Counted from the stretch's first letter, positions 1 to 11,792 are shown. The stretch: 64,000 nucleotides of DNA from Planctomycetota bacterium (GCA_020638655.1 JACKIC010000001.1:372001-436000), one strand, 5' to 3'. Notes: generated by a model not told the origin, from the letters alone. Numbers and translations are program-made.

Positions 1-1
1 G

Positions 2-784
2 AACCTGCTGGCGTGCCGGTGGATCGTGAACATGGCGGTGCTCGAAGCCCGCGCCGAACGGCTCGCGGGAGACACCCGCGCCGCGGTGCAGTGGACCCTC
101 GATGCGGCGACGTTCGCGGGCGACACGGTGCGCCGCGGTCCGTTGATCCGCCAGATGATCGGCGTCGCGCTGGTCGCGATCGCGACCGAAGCCTGGAAGG
201 AGTCCGCGCTGCAGGAGCTCGACGCGCCGGCGCTCGAAATGCTCGCCGACGGCCTGGCGCGTCTCGACGCGCAGCTGCCGCACCAGCTCGCCTACGAGGA
301 CGAGCTGCTGCTGATGGTGCAGTACCTCCGGCGCGCGCCCGAGGAGGGCGTCGGCCTGGGCCCGCTCACCGCCTGGCAGTACGGCTTCTCGACGCGCTGG
401 ATGACCGCGGCGGCGTTCGTGAACTTCGCCGACACCGTGCGCGGCCTCGGCGACGCGGCGCACGGCTCCGACGGCGAGGACTGGCGCGCGCGCAAGCAGC
501 GTCTCGACGCCGCTTTCGAGGCGCTCGCGCAGTCGGACAATCCGGCCTCGGCGATCATGGCCCCCAACCTCGTCGCCGCCGAACAGAACCTGCGCGAGGT
601 GATCGCCCAGCTCCGCATCCTGCGCGTCGCCGTGGAATTGCACCGCGGCCGCGCCGCCCCACAGCTCGCCGATCCGTGCGGCGACGGCCCGATCGCGGCG
701 ACGCGCGACGGCGAGGCATGGCGCGTGCACAGCGCCGCCGACCGACCGGGCCGATCGATGCAGCGCCTCGTCGCCGCGCGCTGA
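2..784 (+). CDS. Hypothetical protein, 5' end cut by window edge
   Basis: The reading frame is open from the first bases of the window to a TGA at 782-784. A GTG at 26 and an ATG at 32 are possible internal starts, but the frame runs upstream of both, so the true start probably lies outside. The visible 260 residues are mostly alpha-helical, rich in Ala, Leu and Arg, with motifs such as LIRQMIGVALVAIATEAW. No catalytic motif, signal peptide or membrane segment is seen in the visible part. I do not recognise a family; the helical pattern would fit a TPR-like or secretion-accessory protein, but that is a guess. It ends 44 bp before the next gene on the same strand. Confidence 0.6.
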   Translation, partial: NLLACRWIVNMAVLEARAERLAGDTRAAVQWTLDAATFAGDTVRRGPLIRQMIGVALVAIATEAWKESALQELDAPALEMLADGLARLDAQLPHQLAYEDELLLMVQYLRRAPEEGVGLGPLTAWQYGFSTRWMTAAAFVNFADTVRGLGDAAHGSDGEDWRARKQRLDAAFEALAQSDNPASAIMAPNLVAAEQNLREVIAQLRILRVAVELHRGRAAPQLADPCGDGPIAATRDGEAWRVHSAADRPGRSMQRLVAAR

Positions 785-828
785 AGCAGCTACAACGGTG
801 CGCGGTCCCCACCCCGCACAGGTCCCCC

Positions 829-2160
829 ATGCTGCCAGCCATGTTCCTGCCGCTGCTCGCGGCGATCGCTCCGCCCGGCGACACGCCCCCGCCCGGCCCA
901 CCGTGGTTGCTGAGCTACCGCGAAGCCCGCCTCGACGCGCTCGCGCACGGCCGGCCGGTCTTCGTCTACTTCAGCAAGACGTATTGACCGCACTGCATCC
1001 CCGTCGAACAGCAGTTGCTGTCGAACCCCAAGATGAAGGCGCACTACGGCCGCGTCACGTGGCTGTTCGTGTCGCGCAACTTCAAGGACGACGAGAAGGA
1101 CCGCGAGGCCGCGCGCACGCACGACCGCTTCGGCATCTCGTCGTGGCCGCAGCTGGTGCTGTTCGACCCGCGCGACGACGCGGTGCTCGCGTTCATGCCG
1201 CGCGGCTTCGATGCGTGGGTGCAGGCGCTCGCGCCGCTCGCAGACAAGGTGCCCAAGCCGACGGCGGCGACGACCGAGGCGGTGGCCACGTTCCGCGCCG
1301 CGCAGAAGCTCGCCGGTGAGGAGCCCGCCGCGGCGCTCGCGCCGCTCGACGAGCTCGCGACGCGGCGCGACGACGCCGGCGCCTGGCTCGCCGCGCGCGA
1401 ACTGCTGCGCAAGCTGCGCGCCGACGAACGTTCGCTCGCCGACCGGCTCGCCGACCCCGACGTGCGCGAACGGGCCCTCGCGGTCGAGGCGATCGCCGAC
1501 CTCGGCGCCGCGGGCGCACCGCAGTGGGCCGAAGCGATCGCGGCCCGGCTACTCGACGACCGTGAGAACATCGTCGTGCGCATCCGCGCCCTCAACCAGG
1601 TCGCACTGCACCGCCCCGAGCTCGTCGCCGAACGCGCCGCCGACCTCCTGCTCGTGCCCAGCGACGCGTTCCGCTACCGCGTGCTCGAGGTGGTGTCGAC
1701 ACACCCCGATCCCTCGCTGGCGCCGCTGCTCGCGCGCCTGTTCGCGGGCGCCGGCACGACCGTGCCGAGCCGCAACCCCAACGTGCTGCGCGGCCACCTC
1801 TCGAAGTGCCTGGGCAGTTCGGGGGACGCCGCGGCGATCGACGCGGTCGCGCCGCTGATCCGCGAGGCGAACGCGCGCAATGGCACGACGCGCACCACGA
1901 TCGCCGCGCTCGGCGAGCTCTCCGGCCGCGTCGCCGACGCCGATCGTCGGCGCATCGTCGCGCTGCTGCTCGAGGGCATGCCGCCCGCGCTCGCGACGGA
2001 CGCCGAACAGGTCGATGTGCGCCTCGTCGCCGCGCGCGTCAAGGAACTGCTCGCCGCGCTCGCCGTCGCATCGCAGCGATCCCTGCCGACGGCGCCCGGG
2101 AGCTGGAGCGAGCAGGCGCGCACGCAGTTCCTGTCGGCACTGCGAAAGGCGATCGATTGA
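829..2160 (+). CDS. Thioredoxin-like/HEAT-repeat protein, candidate selenoprotein (in-frame TGA at 985-987)
   Basis: Read through the TGA, this is a 443-residue protein. It has a short signal-like N-terminus (MLPAMFLPLLAAIAPP), then a thioredoxin-fold segment. The sequence FVYFSKTY-[TGA]-PHC places the TGA at residue 53, exactly where the first Cys of a CPHC redox motif belongs, with the resolving Cys at 56. A matching WPQ cis-proline motif lies near residue 107 (GISSWPQLVLFD). The same frame then continues for nearly 400 codons of normal composition, including HEAT-like helical repeats from about residue 190 to the end. I therefore infer UGA-encoded selenocysteine in a UxxC oxidoreductase rather than two genes. 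Without readthrough the product would be 52 residues. A hairpin lies 20 nt downstream of the TGA (1008-1021). A sequencing error (TGC read as TGA) or a recent nonsense mutation remains possible. Confidence 0.72.
1008..1021 (+). promoter_or_regulatory. Candidate bacterial SECIS hairpin
   Basis: ACAGC (1008-1012) pairs with GCTGT (1017-1021), closing the four-base loop AGTT (1013-1016). The loop begins 25 nt after the TGA at 985-987 and has G as its second base. Bacterial SECIS elements generally have a short upper stem, an apical loop about 16-37 nt from the UGA, and a G among the first two loop bases, so spacing and loop both fit. The stem is only 5 bp, and such hairpins occur by chance in GC-rich coding DNA, so this supports the selenoprotein reading but does not prove it. 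Confidence 0.45.
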
Positions 2161-2242
2161 CGCGCGAGAACGTTCCCGCGCCGGCGCCGACTGTCGCCGA
2201 TCTGTGACACCCGATCGGGCCCAGCGGCGGAGAGGCGCTGGC

Positions 2243-3664
<1,422 letters not shown>

Positions 3665-3665
3665 C

Positions 3666-3688
3666 GGGGGGGCGGTTACAGCCCCCCC
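3666..3688. terminator. Hairpin between convergent genes
   Basis: Seven G plus C (3666-3673) pair perfectly with G plus seven C (3681-3688) around the loop GGTTACA. It starts two bases after the FG-GAP stop codon and six bases before the stop of the convergent minus-strand gene, so it could serve both. There is no T-run on either side, so its strength as an intrinsic terminator is uncertain. Confidence 0.55.
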
Positions 3689-3693
3689 CACGC

Positions 3694-3885
3694 TCACGGC
3701 AGCGGCTCCTTGATCTTGCGCACGACGCGGCGCACGAGCACGGCGACGCCGGCGAGCAGCAGCAGCGGCAGCAGGAAGCGACCGGCGCCGCGCAGCCAGG
3801 CCACGATCACGACGACGAAGAACAGCGCGGTCAGCACGTAGCTGGCCGCGAGGCGCTGCGGCCGCTTGTCGCCGTCGACGGTCAC
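3694..3885 (-). CDS. Small two-segment membrane protein
   Basis: A 63-residue protein with two hydrophobic stretches (SYVLTALFFVVVIVAWL and FLLPLLLLAGVAVLVRRVV) separated by a short Arg/Gly loop, and a basic C-terminus RKIKEPLP. I chose the GTG at 3885 because it overlaps the TGA stop of the upstream DUF4262 gene (GTGA), a typical translational-coupling arrangement. The frame extends further upstream, but that part has no membrane or other recognisable content and lies inside the preceding gene. It is the last gene of the carboxylase operon. Function unknown. Confidence 0.6.
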   Translation of the reverse strand: MTVDGDKRPQRLAASYVLTALFFVVVIVAWLRGAGRFLLPLLLLAGVAVLVRRVVRKIKEPLP

Positions 3886-4361
3886 GCCGGCGGCTCGCGG
3901 CGACCGAGCACCGGCTGCATCTCGGCGAACCCCTCGCGCACGTCGTCGCGCCACGGCCAGCGCCCCTGCTTGTCGGGCCAGACGAGCTGCACGCAATCGA
4001 AGCCGTCCCCCTCGTGCGCCCAGAGCGCGGTCTCGAGGAACTCGGGATACCAGCCCTTCGCCACCGCGAAGAACTTGACGGGGTATCCCTGCAGCAGGCC
4101 GTCGTGCTGGCCGTCGGCCGCGAACTTGTTGCCGTCGGCGGCCTCGTCGGCGACGGCGTCGAGCAGCGCTTCGGCGACATCCGGCGGCAGGCCGAACACG
4201 ATCACCTCGGCGTGATCGAAGCTGTAGGGCATGCCGATCGTGTACGAATAGCCGGGGCCGCGCGCGCTCTCGGCGACGTGCACGATGTGCACGCCGTTCT
4301 CGTCGATGTCGGCGAGGACCTTGATCTCGGCCGGCGTCATGCCGTCGTTGGCGGTTCGCAT
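3882..4361 (-). CDS. DUF4262 family protein
   Basis: A 159-residue soluble protein with the hallmarks of DUF4262: an N-terminal VHIVHVAESARGPGYSYTIG, then HAEVIVFGLPPDVAEALL, and a C-terminal FAVAKGWYPEFLETALWAH region followed by QLVWPDKQGRWPW. The biochemical role of the family is not established. The ATG at 4361 is preceded by GAGG, and the upstream carboxylase gene ends only 7 bp before it, so the two are almost certainly cotranscribed. It overlaps the following small membrane protein gene at GTGA. Confidence 0.85.
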   Translation of the reverse strand: MRTANDGMTPAEIKVLADIDENGVHIVHVAESARGPGYSYTIGMPYSFDHAEVIVFGLPPDVAEALLDAVADEAADGNKFAADGQHDGLLQGYPVKFFAVAKGWYPEFLETALWAHEGDGFDCVQLVWPDKQGRWPWRDDVREGFAEMQPVLGRREPPA

Positions 4362-4368
4362 CAGGACC

Positions 4369-5979
<1,611 letters not shown>

Positions 5980-5999
5980 CGGGGCCGGCACGATAGCGC

Positions 6000-6013
6000 C
6001 GTGACAGGTCACG
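6000..6013. promoter_or_regulatory. Inverted repeat upstream of the carboxylase operon
   Basis: CGTGAC-AG-GTCACG is a perfect 6-bp inverted repeat with a 2-nt spacer, 21 bp upstream of the carboxylase start codon in the divergent intergenic region. It could be an operator for the minus-strand operon. The binding family is not identified and a chance occurrence is possible. Confidence 0.3.
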
Positions 6014-6181
6014 CCCCAGCTTCGGGATCGTTACTTCGCGGCGACGGCACCCCACCTTGACGGCTCCACCGATTGTGGTCGCATCTGACGATCGCAAGGG
6101 GCTCTCCAAGTCGCGTCTCCGGCCCCTCGGTGCGCGAAGCCCGCCCCCGCCCCCTGCACAACCCCAAGCTGGAGAGAAGGC

Positions 6182-9100
6182 ATGTTCTCACCGTCCCCGA
6201 GGGCACTCGCGGCGATCGTCGCCGCCATGTGCGCCCCCGCTCTCACCGCGCAGCAGACCGGCCAATGGGTGACCGTTCCCGTGAACGTGAAGCCACCGGC
6301 CCGCGCCGACTACACGTTGACCCCATTCCCAAGCACCCCCGGGCATCGCGACGCACTGCTGGTGTTCGGCGGCGACCCTGCAAACCCGAGCGCCACAGAA
6401 TGGCTGTGGGACGGCATCGGCTGGTCGCAGCTGACGACGCCCGTGCCGCGGCGCGCCGGGCCGGGAGTCGCGATGCTTGCCAACGGCGACCTGCTGGTGT
6501 TCGGAGGGTTCCTCGCCGGCGGCGTCCCGAACTTCGACACGTGGGTCCTCCACAACGGCGTCTGGTCGATGGTGAACACGACCTCGGCGCCGCCGCTGAC
6601 CAGCGGCCTGAGGATGGTCGCCGACGCCGACGGCGGCGCAGTCCTGATCGGCGGCACCCCCACCCAGCTCGAGACCTGGAGGTTCGCGAACGGGCAGTGG
6701 TCGATGCTCAACGCCAACGTGCCGAGCGGCGCTTCTCGGGCCCTGTTCTTCGACTCGGTCCGCGGCGAAGTCGGCCTGGTGGCCTCTCGCACCACGAGCC
6801 TCGACATCTTCGGCCTCGTCGGCAATTCGTGGGAGCAACGCTCTCAGCCCAACAGCCACTTCGCGCTCCTCGGCGCAGCCGCTTTCGATCCGCAGCGCGG
6901 CCGCCTGCTCACGGCGCAACTTGCCATGGCCGGCACCGACAACTTCGAATGGGACGGCGCCAACCTCGTCCCTGCGAGCCACACGTTCAACTTCTTCCCG
7001 ACCGGGCCCGCCGTCTGGCACGCAGCACGCCAGGAGATCGTGCTCGTGCGCAGCGAGGCTACCGGCCTCACCCTCTTCCAATGGGCCGCCAACGCGCGCC
7101 CGTTCGCGACCGCGTTCGGCAGCCCGTGCCAGGACCCAAGCTTCGAGCTGGCACTCGCGCCCGGAGACTCCCCCCAGATCGGCGCGACCCACCGCCTGCA
7201 GGCGGCCGTGCCCAGCTCCGCCGCGCTGACCTTCGGCGTACTCGGCTTCTCCCACACGACCGACAACGGCGCGCCGCTGCCGCGCGTCATCCCGTTCGGT
7301 TCGCTTGGCTGCCTGCAACGCGTGCAAGCACTCATCGCCAATCTCCTGGGCAGCAGCGCAACCGCGACGCAAACAATCAACCTGCCGAACACCAACTCCC
7401 TGCTCGGCGTGCGCTACGACGCGCAATTCGTGCAGTTCGACCTGGGCGGCGTGCTCGACACGACCAACGGCCTGCAGGTGCAGATCGGCATGCCGGTCGC
7501 CGACCAGACGCTGCTCGAGACGTTCAACTCCAACCAGCTCCGCGACCCCACGGCCTCGGGGGACACGTGGCAGGGAGGAACCGCCTCTGCGGTCGCGATC
7601 GGCGGTGACGGCCACCATGGCTCGTTCGACCCGACGATCGGCCTACAGACCGCGCCGGGCGTCTACGAGTGGAGCACCGATCAGATGCTGATCCCGGCGA
7701 GCCAGACGCTGAGCGGCAGCAACGAAGTCGTCACCGACGGCGAGTTCGAGTTCACCGACTTCGTGGTGCCTGCCGGCATCACGGTGCGCTTCGTGGGCAC
7801 GGTGCCGCCGCAGATCCGCGTGCGCGGGCGCGCCGACGTGCAGGGCACCCTGCTCTGCAACGGCGAGTCGCTGCCGTTCTGGGTCCCGACGTCGGGTCCT
7901 GGCACGAACATGCACGTCTCGACGTTCAATGCGCGCGGCGGCTCCGTCACGCCCGTGCCCTTCGTCACCGGTCAGCCAGGCAGCGCCGGCGGCCCGGGCG
8001 GCGGACGCGGCGGCAGCGGCGGCGAGGAGTGCCACGGCACTGGACCGATCATCATCGGCGGCGTGACCCTCACGAACGGCCAGAACGGCGACGACGTGAG
8101 CGTCGTCGCGGGTCACGCCTACGCGGCCTTCCGCGCCGGAACGGGTGGTCAGGGCGGTCAGATGCACCCGGCCACGGGCATCGCGGCACCCAACTCTCCC
8201 CTGGTCGGCAGCGTCTATCGCGCCCACTTCGCACCTGGCGGCGGCGGCGGCGGCTTCATCCTGCCCGGCGGCGCCGCCTCGGTGACCCCGCTCGGTGCCA
8301 TGAGCATCGGGGCCACGCCCGCGGGCGGCACGGCCTTCCCGGTCATGCCCTACCCGCCCAGCCCGCTGCCAAGTCCGTCGTACTCGTCGCTCGACCACTT
8401 CGTCGTCGGCGGCTCGGGCGGCGGCGGCGGCGCCACGCACGCGTTCGGCACGATCTACGTCGTCGGCGACGTCTACATCGCCGGCTCCGGCGGTTCGGGC
8501 GGCGGCGGCGCGCTCGCGCTGCGCACCGGCGGCGACCTCGTCGTCGGCAGCAGCGCTTCGCTGCAGGCCAAGGGCGGCGACGGCGTGCTCATCAACGGCG
8601 ACGATCCGAACACCCCGTCGTTCGATCAGAACTACGGCATCTCGTCGCCGGGCGGCGGCGGCTCGGGCGGCTCCGTGCTGCTGCAGTCCGCGGGCAACGT
8701 CAGCGTCGCCGGCCAGCTCGACACCAGCGGCGGCCCCGGCAGCCGCACCGGCTCGATCAGCAACCCCATCCTCAACGTGCAATCGCAGGCGGGCGCGGGC
8801 TCGAACGGCTTCGTGCGCCTCGAGGCCGGCGGCGCGGTGCAGTTCACCGGCACCAGCGTGCCGGCGATCGTCAACGGCACCCACACGGGCACGCTGACCG
8901 ACCGCGACGACAAGACCGGTTCGCGCTCGCTGTGGATGGTGCCGCCGACGAGCCACCTGCCGGTCTACCTGCGCTACGAACTGCTCGCCGACGTGGGCGG
9001 CAATACCCTGCTGTTCAGCGACGATGCGACGGTCTCGACGTTGCGCGCCGACGACCCCGCCGGCCCTGTGCTGCTGCGGGTCCAAGGCGCACGCATCGAC

Positions 9101-9274
9101 CCGCTGACCAGCCAGGTCGACCCGGCGACGATCGGCCCGTGGCGCTCCTCGGTGGTGCCCGGCGGGGCCGATTCGCTGAACCGCGATCGCGCCACGGCGG
9201 CGCGCTTCGACCTCGTGCTCAACAAGAGCCACGGGCCGGTGCGCGTGCTGGAACTGCGTATCCTCTGGCGCTGA
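6182..9274 (+). CDS. Large exported protein with Kelch-like propeller and glycine-rich regions
   Basis: A 1030-residue protein with a strong ribosome binding site (GGAGAGAAGG) just upstream of the ATG and a signal peptide ending LTAQQ. Residues about 40-310 contain repeated LLVFGG / VLIGG / W-x-W patterns of a Kelch/galactose-oxidase-type propeller. Residues about 315-440 match the module found at the C-terminus of other exported proteins here (FGSPCQDP, then QFVQFDLGGVLDTTNGLQ). The rest, from about residue 590, has long Gly-rich runs (GGPGGGRGGSGG, GGGGGGFILPGG, GGSGGGGGA) like those of beta-helix or surface-matrix proteins. No catalytic site is recognised. Likely a large secreted or surface structural protein. 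A strong hairpin follows 37 bp after the stop. Confidence 0.8.
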   Translation: MFSPSPRALAAIVAAMCAPALTAQQTGQWVTVPVNVKPPARADYTLTPFPSTPGHRDALLVFGGDPANPSATEWLWDGIGWSQLTTPVPRRAGPGVAMLANGDLLVFGGFLAGGVPNFDTWVLHNGVWSMVNTTSAPPLTSGLRMVADADGGAVLIGGTPTQLETWRFANGQWSMLNANVPSGASRALFFDSVRGEVGLVASRTTSLDIFGLVGNSWEQRSQPNSHFALLGAAAFDPQRGRLLTAQLAMAGTDNFEWDGANLVPASHTFNFFPTGPAVWHAARQEIVLVRSEATGLTLFQWAANARPFATAFGSPCQDPSFELALAPGDSPQIGATHRLQAAVPSSAALTFGVLGFSHTTDNGAPLPRVIPFGSLGCLQRVQALIANLLGSSATATQTINLPNTNSLLGVRYDAQFVQFDLGGVLDTTNGLQVQIGMPVADQTLLETFNSNQLRDPTASGDTWQGGTASAVAIGGDGHHGSFDPTIGLQTAPGVYEWSTDQMLIPASQTLSGSNEVVTDGEFEFTDFVVPAGITVRFVGTVPPQIRVRGRADVQGTLLCNGESLPFWVPTSGPGTNMHVSTFNARGGSVTPVPFVTGQPGSAGGPGGGRGGSGGEECHGTGPIIIGGVTLTNGQNGDDVSVVAGHAYAAFRAGTGGQGGQMHPATGIAAPNSPLVGSVYRAHFAPGGGGGGFILPGGAASVTPLGAMSIGATPAGGTAFPVMPYPPSPLPSPSYSSLDHFVVGGSGGGGGATHAFGTIYVVGDVYIAGSGGSGGGGALALRTGGDLVVGSSASLQAKGGDGVLINGDDPNTPSFDQNYGISSPGGGGSGGSVLLQSAGNVSVAGQLDTSGGPGSRTGSISNPILNVQSQAGAGSNGFVRLEAGGAVQFTGTSVPAIVNGTHTGTLTDRDDKTGSRSLWMVPPTSHLPVYLRYELLADVGGNTLLFSDDATVSTLRADDPAGPVLLRVQGARIDPLTSQVDPATIGPWRSSVVPGGADSLNRDRATAARFDLVLNKSHGPVRVLELRILWR

Positions 9275-9311
9275 GATCGGCCCCCCGAGACGGGTGAACA
9301 GCCACAGAGCT

Positions 9312-9343
9312 GGGCCGCGCCGCCATTTACGGCGGCGCGGCCC
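9312..9343 (+). terminator. Intrinsic terminator-like hairpin
   Basis: A perfect 13-bp GC-rich stem (9312-9324 with 9331-9343) closes the loop ATTTAC and is followed by GTTTC. It lies 37 bp after the large exported protein and separates it from the downstream duplicated pair. Confidence 0.75.
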
Positions 9344-9475
9344 GTTTCGCACCCGGGCCGGACTCCGCGGGGAAAACCGCCCAAGTGCCGAGTTGCCAGC
9401 GACCCCCAGGGTGCTACAGATGCCCCACGGACGGTCGCCTCTCTCGCCACCATCCCGCCGAAGAGACCCACCACA

Positions 9476-10609
9476 ATGCTGCAGATCAGCGCGCGCCTCG
9501 GCGCCGTCGCCATCCTCACCACGATGGCCACGGCCCAGGTGAACCCGTTCGTTCTCTATCCGCAGGATCCCGAGCGCCAGACCATCACCTGCACGTCGTT
9601 CGTCGGTCGCCCCGACTGGAACAACGCAGCCGAGGCGCTCTTCGAACTCGATCCGCAGCACTTCCGCGGGGTCGGTGACGCCAACGGCTTCGCCCGGATC
9701 TTCGGCATCTACCACTGGGTCGCCGACGAGCGCCTCTCGACTTCGGAGACGTATGGCCTCGTCGTGCGCAACGGTCTGCCTGCCGGCGGCCCCGACATGA
9801 GTGCCACCGGCGCGTTCCTGCAGATCGGCTCACTGACCACGCCGCCGTCGAGCAACACCGCGCGCGGCACGTGGATCATGCACGACGGCTTCAACATCCA
9901 GGGTGGCCTGTGGATCACCTCCCCGGGGCTGATCCACCAGAGCACCTACTACGTCGGCATCGACCTGCCTGCCAACAGCCTGTGGCCCAACACCGACGGC
10001 CACTCGCTGTTCCGCGCCGACATGTTGAACGCCAACACCGGCGCCGTCTTCGGCGAGAACCACAGCGCCGCCGCGCACGACCCGACCTGGGCCGGCCTGC
10101 AGAACGCACCGTCGTTCTCGACGCCGTGGACCTACATCCTCGGTCCGTTCGTCACCACGCCCAACCTGCACGTCGGCGGCGTCGACCCGAGCAGCACGCG
10201 CCTGGGTGCGCCCGGCGCCAACTTCGGCATGAACGGCCTCTATCCCGACATCTCCGGGCTGCCGACGACCAACCCGCGCAGCGACGGCATCGTGCTGCGC
10301 ATGACCGACAACCTCGCGCCGTTCGGGCTCGCGATGTTCGGCGCGTCGCTGGGCTGGCAGTTCCCGTACTACCACGGACCGATCTTCAGCAACCTCTCCC
10401 TGATCGGCTACAGCCACATCGGCGACGGCTCGCAGACGGTCACCATCGCGCTCAGCACGCTGCAGAACGGCGTGCGTGAGATCAACTTCGCCCTGCCCGG
10501 CACGATCCCGGCGGTCTTCGTCGGCACGGAGATCGTGTTCCAGGGCATCTCGTGGGACACCAACACCAACCAGGCGGAGTGGACCAACGCCCAGATGGCG
10601 CACTTCTGA
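9476..10609 (+). CDS. Exported protein of unknown function, first of a tandem duplicate pair
   Basis: A 377-residue protein with a short signal peptide (MLQISARLGAVAILTTMATAQ). The mature part begins VNPFVLYPQDPERQ and has Trp/Tyr-rich motifs (SFVGRPDWNNAAEALFE, YHWVADERLSTSETYG, ARGTWIMHDGFNI). No enzyme family is recognised. The C-terminal 100 residues, ending in VGTEIVFQGISWDTNTN and TNAQ, resemble the terminal module of the FG-GAP protein in this window. It is closely similar to the next gene along its whole length, including a 96-bp block identical at the DNA level. A gap of only 49 bp without a terminator suggests cotranscription with it. Confidence 0.8.
   Translation: MLQISARLGAVAILTTMATAQVNPFVLYPQDPERQTITCTSFVGRPDWNNAAEALFELDPQHFRGVGDANGFARIFGIYHWVADERLSTSETYGLVVRNGLPAGGPDMSATGAFLQIGSLTTPPSSNTARGTWIMHDGFNIQGGLWITSPGLIHQSTYYVGIDLPANSLWPNTDGHSLFRADMLNANTGAVFGENHSAAAHDPTWAGLQNAPSFSTPWTYILGPFVTTPNLHVGGVDPSSTRLGAPGANFGMNGLYPDISGLPTTNPRSDGIVLRMTDNLAPFGLAMFGASLGWQFPYYHGPIFSNLSLIGYSHIGDGSQTVTIALSTLQNGVREINFALPGTIPAVFVGTEIVFQGISWDTNTNQAEWTNAQMAHF
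9971..10066 (+). repeat. Perfect 96-bp direct repeat (copy 1; copy 2 at 11160-11255)
   Basis: This 96-bp segment inside the first duplicate gene is identical, including synonymous positions, to 11160-11255 in the second. The genes are clearly more diverged on both sides. The pattern suggests local gene conversion or strong constraint on a segment encoding ANSLWPNTDGHSLFRADMLN and the residues that follow. Confidence 0.85.
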
Positions 10610-10658
10610 GCCGCCCTTCCGCCACCACACCCATCCTGTCCGCCCAGGAGAACACGCC

Positions 10659-11792
10659 ATGAATTCCATCACCGCACGAGTCTCGGTCGTCGCCGCGCTG
10701 ACCACGATGGCCGCGGCCCAGGTCAACCCGTTCGTCGTCTACCCGCAGGACCCCGAACGACAGAACATCACCTGCACGTCGTTCGTCGGCCGGCCGGACT
10801 GGAACAACGCCGCGGAGGCGCTGTTCGAGATCGACCAGCAGCACTTCCGCAGCGTCGGCGACGCCAACGGCTTCATGCGCGTGTTCGGCGTCTACCACTG
10901 GGTCGCCGACGAGCGCCTGTCGACCTCGGAGACCTACGGCCTGGTGATCCGCCTGCCCGCCGCGACCGCCGGCCCCGACATGACCACGACCGGCGAGGTG
11001 TTGCGCATCCCCAACCTGACCACGCCGCCGTCGACCAACACGGCGCGCGGCACGTGGATCATGCACGACGGCTTCAACATCGCCGGCGGCCAGATCATCC
11101 CCGGCGACTACTTCCTCGGCACGATGCTGCCGCGCATCTACATCGGCGTCGACCTTCCCGCCAACAGCCTGTGGCCCAACACCGACGGCCACTCGCTGTT
11201 CCGCGCCGACATGTTGAACGCCAACACCGGCGCCGTCTTCGGCGAGAACCACAGCCCGATCGCACAGCCGGTGACGTGGGCGGGACTCACCAGCGCGCCG
11301 TCGTTCACGACGCCGTGGACCTACATCATGGGCCCGTTCGTGACGTCGCCCAATCTCCACCTCGGCGGCATCGATCCGACCAGCAACCGGCTCGGCGCGC
11401 CCGGCGCGAACTTCGGCCTGGGCGGGCTCTACCCCGACGTGTCGGGGCTGCCGGCGACGACCCCTCGCCGCGACGGCCTCGTCGTGCGCGTCACCGACAA
11501 CCTCGCGCCGTTCGGGCTGCGCATGCTGGGCGCGTCGCTGGGCTTCAGCCTGCCGTACTACCACTGGTCGATGCAGGGCATCCTGATCGGCTACGGCCAC
11601 ATCGGTGACGGCACGAGCACGATCACGGTCGATCTCGGCGTGCAGCAGAACGGCGTGTCCGAGACGACCATCGCCCAGCCCGGCGTGATCCCGACCGCCC
11701 TCGTCGGCACCGACATCGTCTTCCAGGCAATCGTCTGGGACACCAACACCAACGTCGGCGAGTGGACCAACGCGCAGGCAGCGCACTTCTGA
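10659..11792 (+). CDS. Exported protein of unknown function, second of a tandem duplicate pair
   Basis: A 377-residue paralogue of the preceding gene. It has the same signal-peptide layout (MNSITARVSVVAALTTMAAAQ), the same mature start VNPFVVYPQDPERQ, and the motifs SFVGRPDWNNAAEALFE and YHWVADERLSTSETYG. Differences concentrate in the middle (an insertion around PGDYFLGTMLPRIYIG) and in the C-terminal third. CAGGAG lies just upstream of the ATG. It ends with the same VGTDIVFQAIVWDTNTN and TNAQ motifs as its neighbour. Function unknown. The C-terminal module and signal peptide suggest a secreted or surface role shared with the other exported proteins in this window. Confidence 0.8.
   Translation: MNSITARVSVVAALTTMAAAQVNPFVVYPQDPERQNITCTSFVGRPDWNNAAEALFEIDQQHFRSVGDANGFMRVFGVYHWVADERLSTSETYGLVIRLPAATAGPDMTTTGEVLRIPNLTTPPSTNTARGTWIMHDGFNIAGGQIIPGDYFLGTMLPRIYIGVDLPANSLWPNTDGHSLFRADMLNANTGAVFGENHSPIAQPVTWAGLTSAPSFTTPWTYIMGPFVTSPNLHLGGIDPTSNRLGAPGANFGLGGLYPDVSGLPATTPRRDGLVVRVTDNLAPFGLRMLGASLGFSLPYYHWSMQGILIGYGHIGDGTSTITVDLGVQQNGVSETTIAQPGVIPTALVGTDIVFQAIVWDTNTNVGEWTNAQAAHF

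Noticed and set aside
985..987. Simple pseudogene or two separate genes at the TGA
   Set aside because: Both sides share one frame, the TGA falls exactly at a redox Cys position, and the second part lacks a good start. Not excluded completely; kept as the alternative.
1880..2242. Upstream extension of the FG-GAP protein
   Set aside because: It overlaps the HEAT-repeat coding region in another frame. A ribosome binding site and signal peptide mark the start at 2243 or 2267.
8000..8720. Glycine-codon repeats as a possible CRISPR or satellite array
   Set aside because: These are irregular GGC-rich codons of a glycine-rich protein region without regular repeat-spacer units.
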